This document shows positions 14,514-18,343 of a stretch of 18,343 bases of DNA, in pieces. Positions within the stretch are counted from its first letter, which is position 1. Every line of letters starts with the position of its first letter. The DNA comes from SSEF01 sp964398485 (GTDB lineage Bacteria; Patescibacteriota; Minisyncoccia; Moranbacterales; UBA1568), in contig CAYNMD010000018.1 of the NCBI GenBank assembly GCA_964398485.1, forward strand, positions 1 to 18,343. The letters are read 5' to 3'. The notes below the pieces were generated by a model. The model saw nothing but the letters and a program-made list of their open reading frames with translations. It ran no database searches and was not told the DNA's origin. The position numbers were made by a program, and so were the translations under genes.

Positions 14514-15363
14514 GAAGGTCTCTCAGGGCATCAGTATACGCCCGGTTTACCTTCTCGGCAACAGGATTAGGGGAAAAGGTACGATCAAGCCAATTTTTTG
14601 CCCTTCGCAGAATAAAAACTGCTCTAATGATAGGCTTTCTCCAGCCTCCAGCTTGAGTGAGGAAGAAAAAAACACCGCTTCGCACCAGCCAGTACACCTT
14701 GTCGGTACTGCGTTGGCTTTCTTCGCGATGGACTATTCTAGCTTGTGGCACTACCCAAAGCCTTCCTCCTGCTTCCTGAATCCGCTTACTATACTCAGCA
14801 TCTTCATAATAAAGAAAGAAGCGTTCATTCAGAAGACCAATCTGTTTAAGTACGGATACTGGAATAAAAAGGGCACAGCCGGTCAAAAAATTACTTAGGT
14901 ATGGTTCTCTGCTGTTTAATTGCTGCCAGTGTCTAACTCGCATGCGAAGCCATTCGATCTCACCGCCAGCAAACCATACCTTTCCGTCGGAGGTAGTAAT
15001 CGCTGGAGAGAAAATACTCCTCTCTCCGAAAGCGGTCGCAGCCTGTTTAAGTTTCGAAAGAGCTCCCTCTAGCGCTACTACGTCATTATTAACAATCCAA
15101 ACTGCGTCAAAACCACGAGCAATAGCCAATCGAAGACCTTGGTTCATACCATAGGCAAAGCCTCCATTTTTTGGGGAAACTACAACCTCAACCTGGGGAT
15201 GGGTCTGTTTCAAAACACCCATCAGTCTATCCTCACTGCCCTGATCAATAACCAGAAGCCGATCTTCTGGTTCCATCTGCGAAACAAGAGAACCTACGCA
15301 AGGCAACAATACTGCCTCACCTCGGTAGTTGAGGACAACAACCAGTGTTTTGATACCAGCCAT
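14506..15363 (-). CDS. GT2-family glycosyltransferase
   Basis: This 285-residue second glycosyltransferase of the cassette belongs to the same family as its downstream neighbour. It shows LVVVLNYRGEAVL, LLVIDQGSED, the NGGFAYGMNQG block (66-76), VNNDVVAL (91-98) as the metal/nucleotide site, LTGCALFIPVSVL and FLYYEDAEYSKRI (183-195) with the ED catalytic-base motif. The basic, aromatic C-terminal part (KVYWLVRSGVFFF, IRAVFILRRAKNW) could lie on the membrane surface. It starts 6 bases after the flippase stop codon. Donor and acceptor are unknown. The pair of GT2 enzymes implies at least two sugars beyond whatever initiating transferase primes the lipid carrier; that initiating gene is not in this window. 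Confidence 0.88.
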   Translation of the reverse strand: MAGIKTLVVVLNYRGEAVLLPCVGSLVSQMEPEDRLLVIDQGSEDRLMGVLKQTHPQVEVVVSPKNGGFAYGMNQGLRLAIARGFDAVWIVNNDVVALEGALSKLKQAATAFGERSIFSPAITTSDGKVWFAGGEIEWLRMRVRHWQQLNSREPYLSNFLTGCALFIPVSVLKQIGLLNERFFLYYEDAEYSKRIQEAGGRLWVVPQARIVHREESQRSTDKVYWLVRSGVFFFLTQAGGWRKPIIRAVFILRRAKNWLDRTFSPNPVAEKVNRAYTDALRDLHD

Positions 15364-15368
15364 AGTGC

Positions 15369-16820
15369 TTACACCGTAATCCTTTCCTGGAGAGAAACTT
15401 CTTCTTTCGAACTAAAAACGCTAGCAATCTCTTCTGGAGTTATAGCTCTAAATATCCAAAGAGATCCGGCATACACCATTGCTGATACTATACCAGCCAC
15501 CAGAAATGGCCCAGGGGTTAACAACACAAGTGTCATACCCATAGCCAAAGCCGCCATAAAAATTGAAAGTAACCGATCAGGGCGAGGGATAAAACCTATT
15601 TTTTTGGCGACCAGCCAGCCCGAGATCAACACTACCAAAAATTCAGTAACCGCTGAGGCGATAGCTGCCCCTTTATACGCCAATAGTTCAATAAGAGTAA
15701 GGTTCATCGTAATATTGACGGCGGCCACCCCTAGCAAAAGAAACATGAGTTTCTTCTGAATGTTTCCTACGAGAATAAGCATGTTGAAGTAGTGGCCAAA
15801 GAAAATGCCGGCTAATGAAAAGGCGAGTATTTGAAGAACTCGAGCAGAATCCTCAAACCCTGATCCACTCACAATACGAATAATATCTGGGGCCAAGAAA
15901 AGCATTCCTAATATGATCGGAAGTACGAGAATAACAAAAACTTTAGCTGTTTTATGAGCCACTTCTCGAAAATGTACCTTATCTCGGTGATATGCCTTGG
16001 AAAGTACTGGGAGAATTAGTCCTGCTAGCATCGCCGGAAAGAAAATGAGATTCTCCATTACTTTATAAGCCACATTATAGATCCCTACTTCGGCAGCTGG
16101 ACGAAGAAATGAAAGAAGTATGGTATCCATCTTGAAGTAGAGGAAAGTAATGAGAGCCATAGCTCCCAAAGGGAGTGAGTCTCGGAGGAATATTCGCCAA
16201 AATTTTCTGTCAAAACGTAAAGAAAACTTCACAAATGACCGTGAAATCCAGAAAATAAGAAGTGAATTGAATCCCATGTTAATGAGCAGCACGCTCACCA
16301 ACGCTATAAAGCCCAGATCAAGCTGAACCACAGAATAGATAAGTCCTAGCTGAAGTATCTTGCCAAAAAACTCGACAAGAGCGACTCGATCCATTTTAAG
16401 ACGTTTTTGATACAGCGAGTGAAGGAGTGTAGAAAATTGAGCAAAAAGGAGAGCGACCACCGCCAAAAAAATTCCAAACTTCACCTCTCCTCGGTAGTGA
16501 AGAAAGTAAAGAAAGAGGGGGGCAGCCGCGATAAGAACGAGGCTCGCCAAAAGACGAAGGGTGACTATCTTACCAAGAATATGAGGTTCTTCACTGTCCG
16601 ATCGAGCTATTTCTCGAGTAGTTATAGTGGCTAGACCCAAATCACCAATAGCTCCAAAAAAGGCAAAAAAGGCAAGTACAGTGGCATATTCCCCAAAGCC
16701 TTCTTGCCCCAGATACCCCGTAATGAGTCTCATGGAAAGAAGCGCGATAAAAACTGTCGAAACTACTTTGAGTGTCGAATTAAAAACTACGTTATACGCT
16801 ATACGTCTCGCTAATGCCAT
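15369..16820 (-). CDS. Polysaccharide flippase (Wzx-like, MOP superfamily)
   Basis: This 483-residue membrane protein with about 12-14 helices moves lipid-linked oligosaccharides from the inner to the outer face of the membrane. The N-terminus (NVVFNSTLKVVSTVFIALLSMRLI) and the following YLGQEGFGEYATVLAFFAFFGAIGDLGL are typical of Wzx/RfbX-type flippases. The mid-protein FYFKMDTILLSFLRP and VGIYNVAYKVMENLIFFP blocks are also family hallmarks. The last about 25 residues are a charged cytoplasmic tail. It lies 21 bases after jag and 5 bases before the first GT2 gene, in one apparent operon with the glycan assembly genes. Lipid II flippases (MurJ) share the fold, but the context and motifs favour surface-glycan export. 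Confidence 0.88.
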   Translation of the reverse strand: MALARRIAYNVVFNSTLKVVSTVFIALLSMRLITGYLGQEGFGEYATVLAFFAFFGAIGDLGLATITTREIARSDSEEPHILGKIVTLRLLASLVLIAAAPLFLYFLHYRGEVKFGIFLAVVALLFAQFSTLLHSLYQKRLKMDRVALVEFFGKILQLGLIYSVVQLDLGFIALVSVLLINMGFNSLLIFWISRSFVKFSLRFDRKFWRIFLRDSLPLGAMALITFLYFKMDTILLSFLRPAAEVGIYNVAYKVMENLIFFPAMLAGLILPVLSKAYHRDKVHFREVAHKTAKVFVILVLPIILGMLFLAPDIIRIVSGSGFEDSARVLQILAFSLAGIFFGHYFNMLILVGNIQKKLMFLLLGVAAVNITMNLTLIELLAYKGAAIASAVTEFLVVLISGWLVAKKIGFIPRPDRLLSIFMAALAMGMTLVLLTPGPFLVAGIVSAMVYAGSLWIFRAITPEEIASVFSSKEEVSLQERITV

Positions 16821-16841
16821 GCCCTCACTGTAGCGTGAATT

Positions 16842-17342
16842 CTACTCTTCCGAAAGAGAGTCCCCCCCACTTTTACGTCGAATCAAAACTTTACGGTCTT
16901 CGCCAAAGCCGACGCTCTCTGTAACCACATCCGGATGGCCAGCTAGTAGCGTATGAATAAGTTTTCGTTCATAAGCAATCATCGGTCGGAGAGAGAGTGG
17001 CAATCCAGTTTCTACCACCTCTTTTACGGCACGCAAAGCCTCCTGCTCTAGAAAGTTCTTCTTTTCAGCAAAATAATGGTTTACATCAAGGCTAAGTATT
17101 GACCTCTCTGGAAGAAATTTCCTCGTGAGCACTCTTAGGAGATGGAGAAGTGCTTGTAAATTTGCTCCATGTTGGCCAATAAGGAGTTGTTGCCCCTCTC
17201 GGACCACTAATTCACAAACATACTCTACTCGCTCATCTGAAAGGAGTTTCTCACTAACAGACACCTCAACGTCAAAGCCCATTCTTTGTAAGAGTGCTTT
17301 GGCTTCAAGAGCTATTTTTTCACGGGGAGAGAGGTCATTCAT
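16842..17342 (-). CDS. jag: Jag/KhpB-type KH-R3H RNA-binding protein
   Basis: This 166-residue protein binds single-stranded RNA and in other bacteria (Jag, KhpB, EloR) affects cell elongation and division. A short N-terminal helical part (1-35) is followed by a KH domain at about 40-95, with the GxxG loop GQHG (56-59) in the pattern LIGQHGANLQALLHLL. An R3H domain at about 105-157 contains ERKLIHTLL, giving the R126-x3-H130 signature. It lies directly downstream of yidC (40-base gap), the arrangement conserved in many bacteria (rnpA-yidC-jag). It lacks a full Jag_N domain, consistent with short CPR forms. The ATG at 17342 follows a pyrimidine-rich tract (CTCCTTTCCT) rather than a Shine-Dalgarno sequence. 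Confidence 0.9.
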   Translation of the reverse strand: MNDLSPREKIALEAKALLQRMGFDVEVSVSEKLLSDERVEYVCELVVREGQQLLIGQHGANLQALLHLLRVLTRKFLPERSILSLDVNHYFAEKKNFLEQEALRAVKEVVETGLPLSLRPMIAYERKLIHTLLAGHPDVVTESVGFGEDRKVLIRRKSGGDSLSEE

Positions 17343-17382
17343 AGGAAAGGAGTCGATTCAAGAAATTAGATATTCGAATCAC

Positions 17383-18114
17383 TTAACTCTTTAATGTTTG
17401 ATTCCGGAAAATGAGCTTCTGTTGAGCCCAAGAAATGAGAGTCGACACTAACCAATAAAGAGACAACGCTGCTGGGAACTGGAAACTGAAGAAAAAAATA
17501 AGTGCTGGCCCGAGATAAAGCATCTGTTTACCCATTGTTTGAGCCATATCTTGAGCAAAATCAGTCTTTTCTCCTTCTTTTTTAGGAGAGGCTGTTGGAA
17601 GAATCATTTTTGTCTGAAAATATTGGGCCAGGGCAGCCAGAGCTCCCAACCATGGGGCGGCCTTTACTAAATCAATAAAGCCAAACGCAACAGAACCAAC
17701 TGTTCCAGGATTCGCAATAAAAGAATATAGTCTGGTCCCATCAACGTGAAACTGGTTATTGGTAAAACTAATAATTACTTGGTAAAAGGCGATAAAAAAT
17801 ACCAGTTGGATAATAAGAGGGAGGCAGCCAGCAAACGGATTTACTTTATTTTCCTTATAGCACTCCATGATAGCCCTGGTCTGCTTTTCTTTATCGTCTT
17901 TATACTGATCCTGGAGCTCCTTTATTTTAGGCTGGATTTCCTGCATTTTCTTCTGAGATTCTATCTGCTTCTTTGAGAGACCATAAAAAAGAACCTTGAT
18001 TAGTATGGTTGTCAGAATAATAGCAATTCCAAAATCCACTATAACAGCATCATAAAAAAACACGAGGACATTATAGAGGGGATCGTAGATGAAAGTGTGA
18101 TAAAGAGCACTCAT
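17383..18114 (-). CDS. yidC: YidC/Oxa1-family membrane protein insertase
   Basis: This 243-residue integral membrane protein inserts proteins into the cytoplasmic membrane, alone or with the Sec translocon. It is the short, Gram-positive/CPR-type form without a large periplasmic domain. The family core is visible: helix GIAIILTTILIKVLF (29-43), a charged coiled-coil cytoplasmic loop (47-90, KKQIESQKKMQEIQPKIKEL), the NPFAGCLPLIIQ motif (92-103) and three more helices ending in SLYWLVSTLISWAQQ. The conserved positive residue of the hydrophilic groove, an arginine in Bacillus SpoIIIJ, appears to be K40 here. No lipobox signal peptide is present. Its ATG overlaps the rnpA stop by 4 bases (ATGA). 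No yidD lies between them. Confidence 0.93.
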   Translation of the reverse strand: MSALYHTFIYDPLYNVLVFFYDAVIVDFGIAIILTTILIKVLFYGLSKKQIESQKKMQEIQPKIKELQDQYKDDKEKQTRAIMECYKENKVNPFAGCLPLIIQLVFFIAFYQVIISFTNNQFHVDGTRLYSFIANPGTVGSVAFGFIDLVKAAPWLGALAALAQYFQTKMILPTASPKKEGEKTDFAQDMAQTMGKQMLYLGPALIFFFSFQFPAALSLYWLVSTLISWAQQKLIFRNQTLKS

Positions 18115-18343
18115 AGTTTCTTCAGTTTTTCAAGAAATTTACTCAGAGTTTGTTCAAGCTGATCAGAAGAATATCTCTCAAAGGGCTGTTGGAAATGGAT
18201 TATCACCGCCCTCCCCTGAGGAAATTCTGCCAAATGAGCCCGAACCCAGGCAAGAACACCTCTCTTATAGCGATGCCGTAATACAGCTGTCCGAAAAGTC
18301 TTCTGTTTGAAAGTAACCCCAATTACTAGGGTATCATTTTTTG
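18111..18343 (-). CDS. rnpA: Ribonuclease P protein component (C-terminal part)
   Basis: This is the protein subunit of RNase P, which helps the RNA subunit cut tRNA precursors. The last 77 residues are in the window; the N-terminus lies beyond 18343. The reading frame starts with NDTLVIGVTFKQK, matching the IGLTVSKK strand of RnpA. The basic helix TAVLRHRYKR corresponds to the family RNR motif but has His in place of the usual Asn. It continues with RAVIIHFQQPF and a terminal helix LEQTLSKFLEKLKKL. The frame, size and position directly before yidC, with a 4-base overlap, support the call. It is more divergent than typical RnpA, as expected for CPR. Confidence 0.85.
   Translation of the reverse strand, partial: KNDTLVIGVTFKQKTFRTAVLRHRYKRGVLAWVRAHLAEFPQGRAVIIHFQQPFERYSSDQLEQTLSKFLEKLKKL

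Noticed and set aside
15139..15759. 206-codon plus-strand frame across the flippase/GT2 junction
   Set aside because: It overlaps two well-supported minus-strand genes, has no motif or start signal, and is a shadow frame.
1..18343. CRISPR arrays, prophage, toxin-antitoxin or restriction genes
   Set aside because: I looked on both strands and saw no short spaced repeats and no proteins of these classes.

Overview
The window looks like chromosomal DNA from a Candidate Phyla Radiation (Patescibacteria) bacterium, probably not far from the replication origin. Four signs point this way. There are secreted proteins carrying the VirB2/TrbC-like pilin domain that is abundant in CPR genomes. RnpA and the short Jag are divergent, and L19 has an Ala/Glu/Lys-rich C-terminal tail. 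Canonical Shine-Dalgarno sequences are absent throughout. TGA is used as a stop (rnpA, both overlapping glycan genes) and Trp is encoded by TGG, so the code is standard and the recoded CPR lineages are excluded. The lineage call is inference; no 16S rRNA gene is present.

Layout. (1) 1-1710, minus strand: the 5' half of a tRNA-Leu(GAG), rplS with its own strong promoter, leader hairpin and terminator, and an RluA/RluD-family pseudouridine synthase. (2) 1711-2049: a divergent control region with one promoter to the left, a strong TTGACA-17-TATGAT promoter to the right and a perfect AT-rich palindrome. (3) 2050-7124, plus strand: ahpC, Fe/Mn superoxide dismutase, nrdA and nrdB, closed by a strong terminator. 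This is an oxygen-linked block of peroxide and superoxide defence with an oxygen-dependent class I ribonucleotide reductase. (4) 7163-11216, plus strand: two secreted, cysteine-rich, pilin-domain proteins, one ending in a lytic transglycosylase domain and the other in an M15-type zinc DD-peptidase domain, then a membrane-anchored beta-propeller protein. The two pilin domains are encoded by a 362-bp stretch that is identical base for base. (5) 18343-11221, minus strand: rnpA (partial), yidC and jag, followed by a surface-glycan cassette of flippase, two GT2 glycosyltransferases and two tandem O-antigen ligase/polymerase-type proteins, with overlaps or gaps of at most 40 bases.

How the parts fit. 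YidC inserts membrane proteins and Jag is its usual RNA-binding genomic partner. The cassette behind them can build, flip, polymerise and attach a surface polysaccharide or protein glycan. The most unusual part is region 4: two different peptidoglycan-cutting enzymes attached to the same pilin-like membrane module behind disulfide-rich domains. This suggests a cell-envelope machine that opens or remodels a wall, either the cell's own or a host's. The sequence of the shared module is being kept identical by recent duplication or gene conversion. No insertion sequences, CRISPR arrays or prophage genes were seen.
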